Origin: Hygrophila difformis
Taxonomy: Eukaryota; Streptophyta; Magnoliopsida; Lamiales; Acanthaceae
DNA length: 64,000 bases
Assembly (NCBI GenBank): GCA_030278955.1
Contig: JAOANR010000011.1
Span: forward strand, 48,409,417 to 48,473,416
Direction of reading: 5' to 3'
Shown: in pieces, positions 9,544 through 19,630 of the stretch
Numbering within the stretch: position 1 is the first letter of the stretch
Layout: the number at the start of each line of letters is the position of its first letter
Position numbers and translations under genes: made by a program
The notes under the pieces: generated by a model
Database searches by the model: none
What the model was told of the DNA's origin: nothing
What the model saw: only the letters and a program-made list of their open reading frames with translations

Positions 9544-12012
9544 TTAGTCAGACTCCTCAGCATCATCTTCAGAATCAGTGGCCAAATCAGGATCAACATG
9601 AGAGATTGCATTCTCTTCATCAGACCAAGTATCAGGCATCAGTGCAAGGCCTAGTTCAAGTTTCTTTTCAAGTACACCAAGGGCCTCCTTCATTGATCTG
9701 ACCTCAGCAATACCCTCAGCAAAGATCTCATTTGCTCGATGAAGAGCACTCTGACTGTTCAAGGATCCATCAGGGCCTGGAAGATCTGGACGCTTCTTTT
9801 GCAACTTCTGAGTAATGACAAATTCATTAACTGCTTCAGTTGGCTCTCTCTTTTCACCAAATATTCCTTCGGATTCCAGATATGCAGTGATCAGGGCAGG
9901 ATAGAGAAGCAGAGTTTTCCCATCATTCTTCATGCTCTGAGCAAGTTTGCTCAACTGAGTCAGCACAAGATAACCATAGTTGATCTGCTCCATATGTTCA
10001 ATAGCATATATGAGATGGCACATCTCACGAGATACCAAGGAATGATTTGATGTAGGCAGTATATTCGAGGCACAGAATTTGTAGAGCAAATGGAACTTCT
10101 GAGAAAGATCCTTAGGACTGATTCCTCTGCCAGGCATCTTCTGAACAACATTCTTTGTTAACCCACGGGCTACCTTATCACTGTCAAAAATAGTTCCTGG
10201 TTCATAGATACTATCAAATGAGACATCAGGAACTTGAAGAAGACTGTTGATCTTATCTGCAGATAAATCATAGATCATCCCTCGAGTGTAGTTCTTTTGG
10301 AACCAAGACTTGTTTTTCTTTAGAATATCCTTCTGTAGGTTGGCATAGAATTCCTTGACAAGTTCTGGTCGAGAACTGGTCCATTTAGATGCCCACTCAA
10401 GAAGGGACCTTTCCTCGAGATAGGTTGTCCATCCAAGCTCCTGAAGCTTCCTACCACAAAACCTATACTCCGATCTTAACTTCTTGTCTTTCAACACCAG
10501 ATCATAGTAAGAACGGTTTCCAGAGTAATAGAACTTGAAGCTAGAAGCTATTGCAGGTCTGAGATCAGGCTTTCTGGGTTTCTCAACAGACTTGCCCTTA
10601 GAATCTTCTTTGCTATTTTTCCTTGCTTCAGGTTCCTCTTCGGCATCACGAACCCGCTTAGCAGATTTAGCAGCTTTGGAAGATTGCACAGGTGCATCTT
10701 CAGTGTTCAACGGAGTGGACTGAACATCCTCACCTTTCGAACTTTCTCCTTCAGTGACATGATCTCCAGACACTTCATATTCACTCTCCGATTCAATTCT
10801 CTTCTGAACCTTCTCATAAGGAACCTTAGCAACTTTGGATCCAACTGCAATGGGCTGAGGATTCTCTGGTTCCTCTGATTCTGATTGAGAGCCTTCTTCA
10901 TCTGAGCCATCTTCTTCCTCTGAATCTTCATTGATATCCTCAGCATTCTCCCCCTGAGTTTCTGCAATGGGATCAGTTTCAACCACATTTTCTTTCTGAG
11001 CTGACATTTCCTGATCCTGGTCTTGAGCATCACTAGAAACAGCATCCTTGCCTGGTTCCCTTTCATCAGTTTCCTCGACATAGTCATCAATGATCTGATC
11101 TTCCTCATGTTCAGTAGAAACAGCAGCAACTTCGGACTTCTTGGTGGTGTCCTGAGCAATAACCTCTGTTGAAACTCTCTCAGTATCCTTGTCAGCAACC
11201 TTTTCTGAGACATCCTCCTGGGTGGGCTCTACAATCTTCTTAGATTTTGGAGCACTTTTCTTTGACTTCTTAGTTTGGCTTGGTCGAATAGCAGGAGCAG
11301 ACGCAACTATCTTCTCAGAGGTTTGGACAAGAGTACCAGTCGGAGGAGCATACGCCAGTGGAACAGCAGCAATGGCCGTCTCTTTAGATGCATATTTCGA
11401 GGCGGTCTTGACACTATCGGTTTTGCCCGAGGCCATGGTACCAGAAGCCCCATCCTTAGTGGTCTTCTCAGAGTCTTTAGGGATGGAGGTTTTGGGAACA
11501 GGATCCGAGTTCCTCTTAGTGACACCTGCTTTCCCTGAGGAGGATTTAGCAGAACTATCAGTAGGTTTAGACACAGATTTTGTACCTTTCTTTGGAGTTC
11601 CCTTTCTTTTTGACGACGAGGCGGCTTTAGCAAGAGTCCGCAGGTTGGTAGGAGAATCCATGGCTTCCGTCTGCTTCAGTGAGGGATTGGCAGTAGAAAT
11701 AGGAGCTTGAGAGTCCCCAACTGCTTGAGAGGTAACCTCCGGAGTTACAGAGGTAGTGGCCACAACTGATTGGTCGGTTACTTTCTCCCCCTCAACTGCT
11801 ACTCCAGCATTTCGGAGTTCATTCCGAATATCCAATGCGTCCTCAGAAGGGTTGGACTGAACCTCCAATTGGAGTTTCTCCAGAAGGTTGGTAGGCTTTT
11901 TGGGAACCATGTCTTGCAAACCTTTCCCAAAATCGACTTTCGGTCTAGGATGCTTCTTGGGAGCAGGGGTTCCACCTTTGGATGGATTCGTTGAACTGCG
12001 AGTGTTCACCAT
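9544..12012 (-). CDS. Third ORF of the copia element (Sirevirus env-like / plant transposon protein), 822 aa
   Basis: The start used is the MVNTRSS methionine at 12012. An earlier in-frame methionine at 12090 would add 26 residues, but MVNTR is the usual start of this family. Residues 1 to about 485 are low-complexity and highly charged: Ser/Thr/Lys-rich, then Glu/Asp-rich acidic runs and a basic stretch (KAAKSAKRVRD), so likely disordered. About 485-730 form a folded domain resembling the putative plant transposon protein domain (PF20167-type) found in extra ORFs of plant retroelements. A short charged helix follows near the C-terminus (about 760-790). No convincing signal peptide or membrane anchor is seen, so the name env-like reflects position only. 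It lies 354 bases after the pol stop, uninterrupted, although gag-pol is broken. Function is unknown. Confidence 0.8.
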   Translation of the reverse strand: MVNTRSSTNPSKGGTPAPKKHPRPKVDFGKGLQDMVPKKPTNLLEKLQLEVQSNPSEDALDIRNELRNAGVAVEGEKVTDQSVVATTSVTPEVTSQAVGDSQAPISTANPSLKQTEAMDSPTNLRTLAKAASSSKRKGTPKKGTKSVSKPTDSSAKSSSGKAGVTKRNSDPVPKTSIPKDSEKTTKDGASGTMASGKTDSVKTASKYASKETAIAAVPLAYAPPTGTLVQTSEKIVASAPAIRPSQTKKSKKSAPKSKKIVEPTQEDVSEKVADKDTERVSTEVIAQDTTKKSEVAAVSTEHEEDQIIDDYVEETDEREPGKDAVSSDAQDQDQEMSAQKENVVETDPIAETQGENAEDINEDSEEEDGSDEEGSQSESEEPENPQPIAVGSKVAKVPYEKVQKRIESESEYEVSGDHVTEGESSKGEDVQSTPLNTEDAPVQSSKAAKSAKRVRDAEEEPEARKNSKEDSKGKSVEKPRKPDLRPAIASSFKFYYSGNRSYYDLVLKDKKLRSEYRFCGRKLQELGWTTYLEERSLLEWASKWTSSRPELVKEFYANLQKDILKKNKSWFQKNYTRGMIYDLSADKINSLLQVPDVSFDSIYEPGTIFDSDKVARGLTKNVVQKMPGRGISPKDLSQKFHLLYKFCASNILPTSNHSLVSREMCHLIYAIEHMEQINYGYLVLTQLSKLAQSMKNDGKTLLLYPALITAYLESEGIFGEKREPTEAVNEFVITQKLQKKRPDLPGPDGSLNSQSALHRANEIFAEGIAEVRSMKEALGVLEKKLELGLALMPDTWSDEENAISHVDPDLATDSEDDAEESD

Positions 12013-12366
12013 TTTGCACTGCAAACACAACCTCAAACACAAGACTAGGGTTTTATGTAAGAACAGGAAACGAGCGAATTCACTACCCACGAGTAACAGA
12101 TACAGGAAATAAATGAAAGGAGTTGGGAAAACTGATCAAATTCCCGCCATAGCATAGGGTAATGATGCTTCCTGCAGAGGTCCTGGATCAGAGAGTTGAC
12201 ACGATTCTTTCTTGATATGACATCATTGGGCCTGACTGATGGGCCTCTCAATATCTCCCCCTTAATCATATAATTCCTGCAGCCCACACATTAGATAAAG
12301 TAATTGAACAGATAAGTGGGCTAGGAATTTACCATTCATTCCATGGGGGAGAGTCCAGTAGGCCAT

Positions 12367-13142
12367 TTAGGCCAAGTAGCAAAGCCCAAGGTCTCGCCTG
12401 AGGGCTTCAAAACGATCAGTACACAATGCCTTAGTAAAAATGTCTGCATGTTGTTGTTCAGTTCCAACATGTGAAATGGACACAATGCCATCCTCCACAA
12501 GTTCACGAATGAAGTGGTGTCTGATGTCTATGTGCTTTGACCGGCTACGCTGACCAGGATTCTTGGCAAGGTTGATTGCACTTGTGTTGTCACACAACAA
12601 TAGCAATTCTTTGTGCTCAATCCCATAGTCTCTCAGCATCTGCTTCATCCAGAGGAGCTGGGCACAGCAACTACCTGCAGCAATGTACTCTGCCTCTGCA
12701 GTGGATAAGGAAATGGAGCTCTGCTTTTTGCTATACCAGCTCACTAGGTTTGCACCAATGTAGAAACACCCTCCAGTGGTGCTCTTTCTATCATCTGAGC
12801 ATCCAGCCCAGTCAGCATCACTGTAACCAGTTAGCTGCAAGCTTGAGTCATTGGAGTACCATATGCCTAGCTCAGTTGTACCAGCCACATAGCGTATGAT
12901 TCTCTTAGCAGCATGGAGATGAGACTCTTTCGGATCTGCCTGGTATCTAGCACATGCTCCTACAGCAAAGCTAATATCTGGCCTGCTAGCTGCAAGATAA
13001 AGCAAACTACCAATAATGCTTCTATATAATTTACAGTCAACAGATTTACCAAGAGGGTCTTTGTTCATCTTGTCACTTGTCCCAATAGGGGTTCGAACTG
13101 GCTTGCTGGACTCCAGCCCAAATTTCTTGACAAGATTTTTTT
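12367..13142 (-). pseudogene. Copia RNase H region, shifted out of the pol frame
   Basis: This ORF continues pol in another frame after a 1-nt excess in an A7 run (plus-strand T7 at 13136-13142). It holds the conserved linker of copia polyproteins (RSIIGSLLYLAASRPDI) and the RNase H motifs DADWAG and STAEAEYIA, plus CDN and the HIDIRHHF segment, ending normally before the third ORF. Catalytic acidic residues are retained (first Asp in DADWAG, Glu in AEAEY, Asp in CDN). RNase H removes the RNA template during reverse transcription. Without correction of the shift the enzyme would not be joined to reverse transcriptase. Confidence 0.88.
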
Positions 13143-16100
13143 GCATATTTTGCTTGATTCAGAAATATACCCTCCTTTCTTTGAGATACCTGCAGACCTA
13201 AGAAATAGGTTAGTTCACCAACAAGACTCATTTCAAATTCCTTACTCATGATGTGGACGAATTCATCTTTTAGGACTTGAGAGGTTGAGCCAAAGACTAT
13301 GTCATCAACATAGATCTGGGCAATCAGGAATCCATTTCCTTCTCCTTTGATGAAGAGCGTCTTATCAGCATTCCCTCGTACATAACCTTTCTCCAGCAGG
13401 TAAGAGGACAGTCTCTCATACCAAGCTCTTGGAGCTTGCTTTAACCCATAAAGGGCCTTGTTCAGCTTGTAGACATGGTTAGGACAATGAGGGTCTTCAA
13501 ATCCCTTGGGTTGCTCCACATAGACCTCTTCCTTCAACCATCCATTGAGAAATGCACTCTTCACATCCATTTGGTATAGTTTGAATTCAAAGGAACAGGC
13601 AATGGCAATCAACATCCTTACAGCTTCAAGTCTTGCAACAGGGGCAAAAGTTTCACTGAAATCAACACCTTCAACTTGAGTATATCCCTGTGCAACAAGT
13701 CTGGCTTTGTTCCTTGTAATGTTACCATTCTCATCTGACTTGTTCTTGAAGATCCACTTGGTTCCTATCACATTGACATGGTCTGGTCTCTCTACCAATG
13801 TCCACACCTCATTTCTGGAAAATTGTTGCAGCTCTTCTTGCATGGCTGAGATCCATTGTTCATCACCAAGAGCCTCTTCAACCTTGCTTGGCTCTATCCT
13901 GGAAGTGAAACAGTGTAACCCTGCAAGTTCCTTGTAATCAATTTTCTTCTTCATCCTGGTTCTCCTTCCTTCGTTTAGGTCTCCTATTAGATCATCTTCA
14001 TCATGGTTCCTGTGCACCTTTCTGATGGGAGTAGAGGGAACTGGATTGATCTCAGCATCTTTGGTATGATCAGGATCCTTCTCATTGCAGTCAGTAGGTG
14101 ACTGTTCTGAGTTGATCATATTGACATCATTACTCTTCTCAGCATCTGTAGAACAATGAATTCTGCTAGGTTTGTCATCAATAGTGACATTAGCTGACTC
14201 TACCACATTTCTGGATTTTGGAAGATATACTCTGTAAGCCTTGCTTGTGGATGAGTATCCCACAAAGATTCCTTCATCACTCTTCTCTTGAAACTTTCCA
14301 AGGTGCTCCCTGTCATTGAGAACAAAACAAGTGCTACCAAAGATATGGAAATAAGAGATAGTAGTCTTTTTACCCTTCCACAGTTCATATGGAGTTTTGA
14401 GAGACTTTGATCTCATGTGAACACGGTTTGAGACGTAGCATGCTGTATGAACAGCTTCAGCCCACATAAATTGAGGTGCACCCTTTGAATTCAGCATCAC
14501 TCTAGCCATTTCTTGAATAGTGCGATTCTTCCTTTCAACCACTCCATTTTGTTGTGGTGTTCTAGGGGCTGAGAATTCATGCTTGATTCCAAATTCACTG
14601 CAAAACTCCTCAAAAGCATGGTTTTCAAATTCACCTCCATGATCACTTCTGATCCTCTTGATTTTGCACTCCTTTTCTATGATCAATTGCTGGCTTAACT
14701 TGATGAAGGCCTTAAGAGCCTCACTCTTTTCCCTGAGAAAAGAAACCCAAGTATATCGAGAATAATCATCAACACATACCAATACATATTGCTTACCACC
14801 CAGGCTTTTGACATCAGTAGGACCAAAGAGATCCATGTGGATGAGTTCAAGACATCGGACTGAACCAGATTGCTCAATAGACTTGTGAGGTGATCTGTGT
14901 TGCTTGTTCTTCATGCAGTCATTGCACATACCAACATCATCCTTTCTGAAGTTTGGTAAGCCTTTGACAGATCCCTTCCTGCTCAGCTTGATCAGATCTC
15001 TGAAGTTCAAATGGCCCAACCTTTCATGCCACAGGTGAGTTTCTGATGTACCTGCACTTTTAGCCAACAAGCAAGATTGTGACAGCATATAGCAATCATT
15101 TTTGGATCTATAACCTTTGAAGATGCATTCTCGTTTGGAGTTGAGAACTTCACAGCATTCATCATCAAAGAGCACTTTAAGCTTGTTGTCACACAGGTGA
15201 CTGATACTGATCAGGTTGGCACATAACCCTTCTACATGGTACACTGTCTTGAGGGTAGGGAATCCTTCTTCAGCTATAGAGCCAAGGCCAATGACTTTCC
15301 CTTTCTTGCCATCACCAAACATAACCTGACCACCATCGATCTCTTGGTAGTTGGATAGGAGATCTCTGTTTCCTGTCATGTGCCTAGAACAGCCACTATC
15401 AAAGTACCAACTAGACTTTTTCCCTGACTTTGAAGTAGTGTGAAAGGCAATATTGCAAATCATCTTCCATTTGGCCCTCCATTCTCTTCTGGAAATAGAC
15501 CTCTTTAGATCTTCATTAGGCCAAATAATTGGTCTTCCAGACATTGCATCTCGAGCAAGTAACCTGCAAGATTTAGTCATATGACCATAGGATCTGCAAT
15601 AGTCGCATTCCAGGGGTTCAGCTACAGAGACTTGCTTCTTGTTCTTCTTTCTTTTCGGGACCTTGCTGGTGCTAGCTTCTTCCTCTGAGTTCTCAGAAGA
15701 ACTACATCCTTCCTTGACAAAAACTCTTTGTGTGGAGGACCTGCAACCCTTTATATATCCAATTCCTCTTCTGTCTCCATGAGCTTTAGAGGATGCAAGG
15801 ATTTCTTCAAGAACATCCTTTCCCTTGTTCAACCTGCTGGTAAGTTCTTCTGACTTGGAGACTTTGGCAGTGAGTTCTTGAACTTGATTGGTCAACTCAG
15901 TCACTTGTTGTTGAAGATCATCTTTTAGACTGTTGAGATCTGTGACTTGATCAACAAGAGCTCCATTTACAGTGGTGAGATTGTGGACTTTCTCAGACAA
16001 CCCAGTTAGTTCTTGTTGAAAGTTGTCTCTCTCAGTGCTGAGTTGCTCCACTTGATCAGTGAGTTCCCTTTTTGAGGTCATGAGTTCACCAGCTTGGACT

Positions 16101-16792
16101 GCAAGTTCATCTACTGTGACTGATAGATCCCTATGGGAGGGTTCCAGATAAGCGACGAAGTATTCCAGTTCATCTCGTCTGTTCTCAGCATTCCTGAGGT
16201 CACTCCTTTGGTCAAAGTACGCATCCCTGTAGATATTGAGTTCTTGCAGGTATGATCTTGCTTCGTCACCTTGCACATAGAATTTTGCCACCAACTCATC
16301 CAGCTCATTGTTGAGGTAGGTAATCTCCTGTCTGTCTATCGCTAGATCGAGCAGTGCACCTTCCAATTCTCCTAGGGTTTGCTCCAGTCTGAGGTTGGTC
16401 TCATCAAACATGTTGCTTAAAGTTTCCATCTCTAGACTGTTATCCCTGTGAAAAGAAGTAGAAGCTTCATCAGTAGTAAGAGTATTGACTTGGGAAGAAA
16501 TATTACCAACAGATTCAGCCTCAGACTCAGAATCCCATGTTCCAACAAGGGCAACCCCTTCTTCCTCTCCATCATTGCTGGATTCTGGACCTTCATCATC
16601 ACTGAATGTGGCACAGTAGGTCTTCTTGACATCAGAGGACTTGTTTCTGAGATTAGCACATTCAGCTCGAACGTGTCCGAAGCCTTTACATTCGAAGCAC
16701 TGAGTACCCTTGGAGTCTGAGGGTTCCTTGGAGGTTTTATTGACAGATCGATCATATTTGTTCTTCTCAGGTCTCCTGCTGGATGATCCATC
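13073..16792 (-). pseudogene. Copia gag C-terminal part plus protease, integrase and reverse transcriptase (interrupted pol)
   Basis: The frame is the same as gag (17581 and 16429 differ by a multiple of three), separated only by the TGA at 16793-16795. After the stop comes a CCHC knuckle (16658-16699, CX2CX4HX4C). Numbering from the methionine at 16429, residues 1-210 are a heptad-rich coiled coil and 275-288 a second CCHC knuckle. The protease DSG is at 344. Integrase has the zinc-binding H468/H472/C502/C505 and the catalytic D533-D596-E632 triad with 35 residues between D596 and E632. Reverse transcriptase ends with YVDD at 1040-1043. The frame runs into 20 wrong residues after the A7 shift and stops at 13073. 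All visible catalytic residues are intact; only the TGA and the shift break the polyprotein. Confidence 0.92.
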
Positions 16793-17581
16793 TCATCTTC
16801 TATTTCCAGCTTGTTTTGATTTCTTATCTCTGAGAAAGCGAGCTAGCTTCTTAGTCAGTAAAGCCAGATCTTCCTCATCAATATCCTCATCCTCATCATC
16901 ATCATGGACTGAACTGGGTTCTTTAACAGAGGGAGCACTGGGGGATTTGGACTCCACCTTGAAAGCAACAGACTTCCCTTTGAATTTTTTGCAGTGAGTC
17001 ATCTCCCACGATTGTAAGATTCCCATAAGCTCATCAACACTCATGGTTTCAAAGTTGGCCTGAAGCTCAAGAGCAGCAATTTTGGGGTAGAACCTCTCAG
17101 AGAGTGTACCTACAATCTTAGATACTATCTCTTCAGTGGAGTAGGTTTTACCAAGCTGTTGAGCTTGGTTGGTTAGAGTACGAATTCTACCAAAAAAGCT
17201 ATTCACAGACTCATGCTCATCCATACTACTTTTATGAAATTCAGCATCAAGAGATATGAGTTTAGATTTTCTTACAGAGGTGGTTCCCTCATATGAGTTT
17301 ACCAGTATGTTCCATGCTTCAAATGCTGTGGTACAGTTTGAGATGAGAAAATATTGGTCGTCTGCTACAGCACTGAAGAGAGCATGTAAAGCTTTGGAAT
17401 TCATGTTGGACAAGGTCTTTTCCTCTTTGTTCCAGTCATTCATGTCTTTGGGAGTGGTCACACCATCCTTAGTGACACTAGGCACAGCATACTTGCTAAG
17501 AACAGCATTCAATGCCAGATCATCTATAGACATCAGGAATGACCGCATCTTGTTTTTTCCAGAAGGCAAAGTTTGTCCCAT
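16793..17581 (-). CDS. Copia gag, N-terminal part (UBN2-type), 262 aa before an in-frame TGA
   Basis: The ATG at 17581 follows the primer site by about 70 bases. The protein is the UBN2-type gag of plant copia elements: MRSFLMSIDDLALNAV near the start, then WNILVNSYEGT, KLISLDAEFH and LTNQAQQLG segments. An acidic run (DDDEDEDIDEEDLALL) and a basic tail follow. Gag forms the virus-like particle that packages element RNA. Here it stops after GNRR with TGA, before the zinc knuckles that bind nucleic acid, which continue in the same frame. A CGA-to-TGA change at a methylated CpG is the simplest explanation; stop readthrough is the alternative. Confidence 0.9.
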   Translation of the reverse strand: MGQTLPSGKNKMRSFLMSIDDLALNAVLSKYAVPSVTKDGVTTPKDMNDWNKEEKTLSNMNSKALHALFSAVADDQYFLISNCTTAFEAWNILVNSYEGTTSVRKSKLISLDAEFHKSSMDEHESVNSFFGRIRTLTNQAQQLGKTYSTEEIVSKIVGTLSERFYPKIAALELQANFETMSVDELMGILQSWEMTHCKKFKGKSVAFKVESKSPSAPSVKEPSSVHDDDEDEDIDEEDLALLTKKLARFLRDKKSKQAGNRR

Positions 17582-17653
17582 CTAGAAGAGGAGGCTGATT
17601 GTAATTCCACCTTTGACTCATCTTGCTTCAAAAGATCTCTCTCGCAAGAGTGT

Positions 17654-17666
17654 GGCTCTGATACCA
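17654..17666 (-). other. Primer-binding site, complementary to initiator Met-tRNA
   Basis: The minus strand reads TGGTATCAGAGCC two bases inside the 5' LTR end (CCTAACA-AG-TGG...). This is the standard primer site of plant copia elements, matching the 3' end of initiator methionine tRNA. Confidence 0.92.
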
Positions 17667-17668
17667 CT

Positions 17669-18639
17669 TGTTAGGTCCACAGTCTAAGCAAGTGAGGAAC
17701 TTTATGCAGTAGTTCACTGTATGTGTTTGAACACCAACAATGAACACACAGATTACGGTATCAAGTGTAATATAAGCACAGCGGAATAAAATGAACCATA
17801 AAGTAAATAAACAACACAAAGAGTTGTTGACCCAGTTCGGCCTTCGGCCTACGTCTGGGGGATACCAATCTAGGAGGTTATTTCACTATGTGTATCAACA
17901 ATGGCTTACAACCACACACAGAGATGAAATAGCTTGAATGCCTTCACTCCAAACTCCAGGCGGATAGTTGTGATGACCAGCTGCTCTCTCCAGCCCTGGT
18001 ATAGGTCTCCCACCTATTTCAACTCCCCAAAGCAAACCCACTTTGAGTTTCCCCTGAAGTAACCTGTGAAGCACCTCTCCTTGTTGAGTGAATAAATGAG
18101 TTGAAGTCCTCTTTCTGGTTTCACCTTAAGCACTCTCCTTGAATGTGTCTCAGCTTCACCAAAGGGAACTGATGAACAATCAGCAAACAGGAGTGCTCAA
18201 GGCTCTGGTCAATCTTTCAGCAAAGGGTGGATTCTGTGAACACAAGGCTGAAGATTGAAGTGACTTCTCTCTAAGTTGTTCTGAAAGCTTGAAGGAGTTT
18301 CAGAGTGTTTCAAGAATGATAATGTTGAGAAGTGATTTCCAAAGCCTCTGAAAAATCCATTTAAGCAAGCTGCTCTGCACACTTGAACGGTCATATTGCT
18401 AATTTGGGAAAGAGCCGTTGAGGTTAAGTGTAGACTTGTTCAAATCTTCTTTCCTTGATCTGGGAAGGAGTCCTGCAAGTAAATATTAGTATCTCTCCTC
18501 CCAGATTAGGAAATATCCGTTGGGCTGAAGTCAGTCTTCCAAGAATTCTTCAATGCACACCAGTAGACTGCTTACACTAATGTTCACCTATTGTGTTCTA
18601 TCATCGGTTATGAACTCCTATCAAAACCTAGACTCAACA
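17669..18639 (-). repeat. 5' LTR of the copia element (971 bp)
   Basis: Nearly identical to 8172-9140. Differences seen by eye include A/G near 17682, T/C near 17738, a G insertion near 17861 and an A insertion near 18572. It borders the primer site inside and GTGTA outside. It should hold the promoter for the minus-strand transcript. Confidence 0.95.
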
Positions 18640-18644
18640 GTGTA

Positions 18645-19593
18645 GCCGTTGCCCGCAATAAATTTCGAATTCTCAAGAATCTCTACAGTTTTGAACAAAA
18701 ATAATCATGACCTTTTTCTCCAAAAAATAAAAAAAAAATCCTTAATCATAATTATTTTTTTTATCAATATGTTTATATAATAATATTTTCAGTTAATATT
18801 TAAACAGTCTTAATAATTTATTTTTAACATATAATTAAATACAAAATAAAATAATTGAAACTAAAATTCAAAAAAATAATACTCCTACTCCATAGTAGTA
18901 CTCAATATGAATTTATCAGTAGAAAATTATTTAAGAAATAACTATAGCATGATGATTTAAAAGCAAACCTGACTTTGCTTGTTTTAAGATGAAGCTCTCA
19001 AATTGTATTGTAGTATATTTACTAAGCATTAGTATTAGACAAAGTATTGCTATATCTTTATTTTTTTCCTAACACAATTTATTTTCACTTAAAGTAGCAT
19101 ACATTTAAATTTCTCTGTCTGTTATCATTACCAAAAAAAAAAAAGAAAAAACTATCTACTATTTGATTGTTATAACTTATAATTACTACTATTAGTTTTA
19201 TACATTCAAATTGTTTTTTTAATACCTAATACATATCCCACTGTCCCAGTATGAAAGAGAAGGTTTGTTGTATAAAGAAAAAAAAATTGAGAAAATAGTC
19301 TTAGAAAAATACAATGGATATAAACAATGGCATATAGACGGATGCCCCTGATCATTTGAACAATCATAAACAAGACTGAAATTCAATTTAATTAATTAAT
19401 GTCGATAAAATTCGCTTGAATGAACAATATGCTTCTTTATATGATATAGGAATGGAAAAAAAAAAAAAGGTGGGATAAGTACTTTGGTATTAAAATACTA
19501 GTGATAGTAAACATCACTACGTAAAATAATTATATTCAGATAATAGAACTTAGTATATCACATAAAAACTACTTCAATAAAACTAATGAGAGC

Positions 19594-19627
<34 letters not shown>
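18645..19627. other. AT-rich intergenic region and (TA)n tract downstream of XPG
   Basis: No ORF or recognisable element is seen. It is the sequence immediately 3' of the XPG stop codon on the minus strand, so it should hold that gene's 3' UTR and poly(A) signals. A (TA)n run at 19597-19628 directly abuts the TGA. Confidence 0.6.

Positions 19628-19630
<3 letters not shown>

Larger units (their letters stand above)
8167..18644 (-). mobile_element. Near-complete Ty1/copia retrotransposon, Sirevirus-like, with 5-bp target duplications
   Basis: The element spans 8172-18639 (10,468 bp), flanked by GTGTA at 8167-8171 and 18640-18644. It lies on the minus strand in the order 5' LTR, primer site, gag, coiled-coil/zinc-knuckle segment, protease, integrase, reverse transcriptase, RNase H, third ORF, polypurine tract, 3' LTR. 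The order integrase before reverse transcriptase identifies Ty1/copia. Two CCHC knuckles, a long coiled coil in gag and an additional ORF after pol are features of the Sirevirus lineage. LTRs of 969 and 971 bp show only about six substitutions and two 1-bp indels by eye, so insertion is recent. Two breaks in gag-pol (in-frame TGA at 16793, 1-nt shift at 13136-13142) suggest it is not autonomous as written, unless one reflects sequencing error or recoding. Confidence 0.93.

Noticed and set aside
10707..11710. Several ORFs opposite or shifted to the copia third ORF
   Set aside because: Shadows of ORF3 caused by its low-complexity Ser/Glu/Lys codons.
16432..16791. 119-codon minus ORF between gag and pol
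   Set aside because: It is out of the gag-pol frame; the true frame here encodes the CCHC knuckle.
17654..17666. tRNA-Met gene fragment
   Set aside because: It is the primer-binding site next to the LTR, not a gene.
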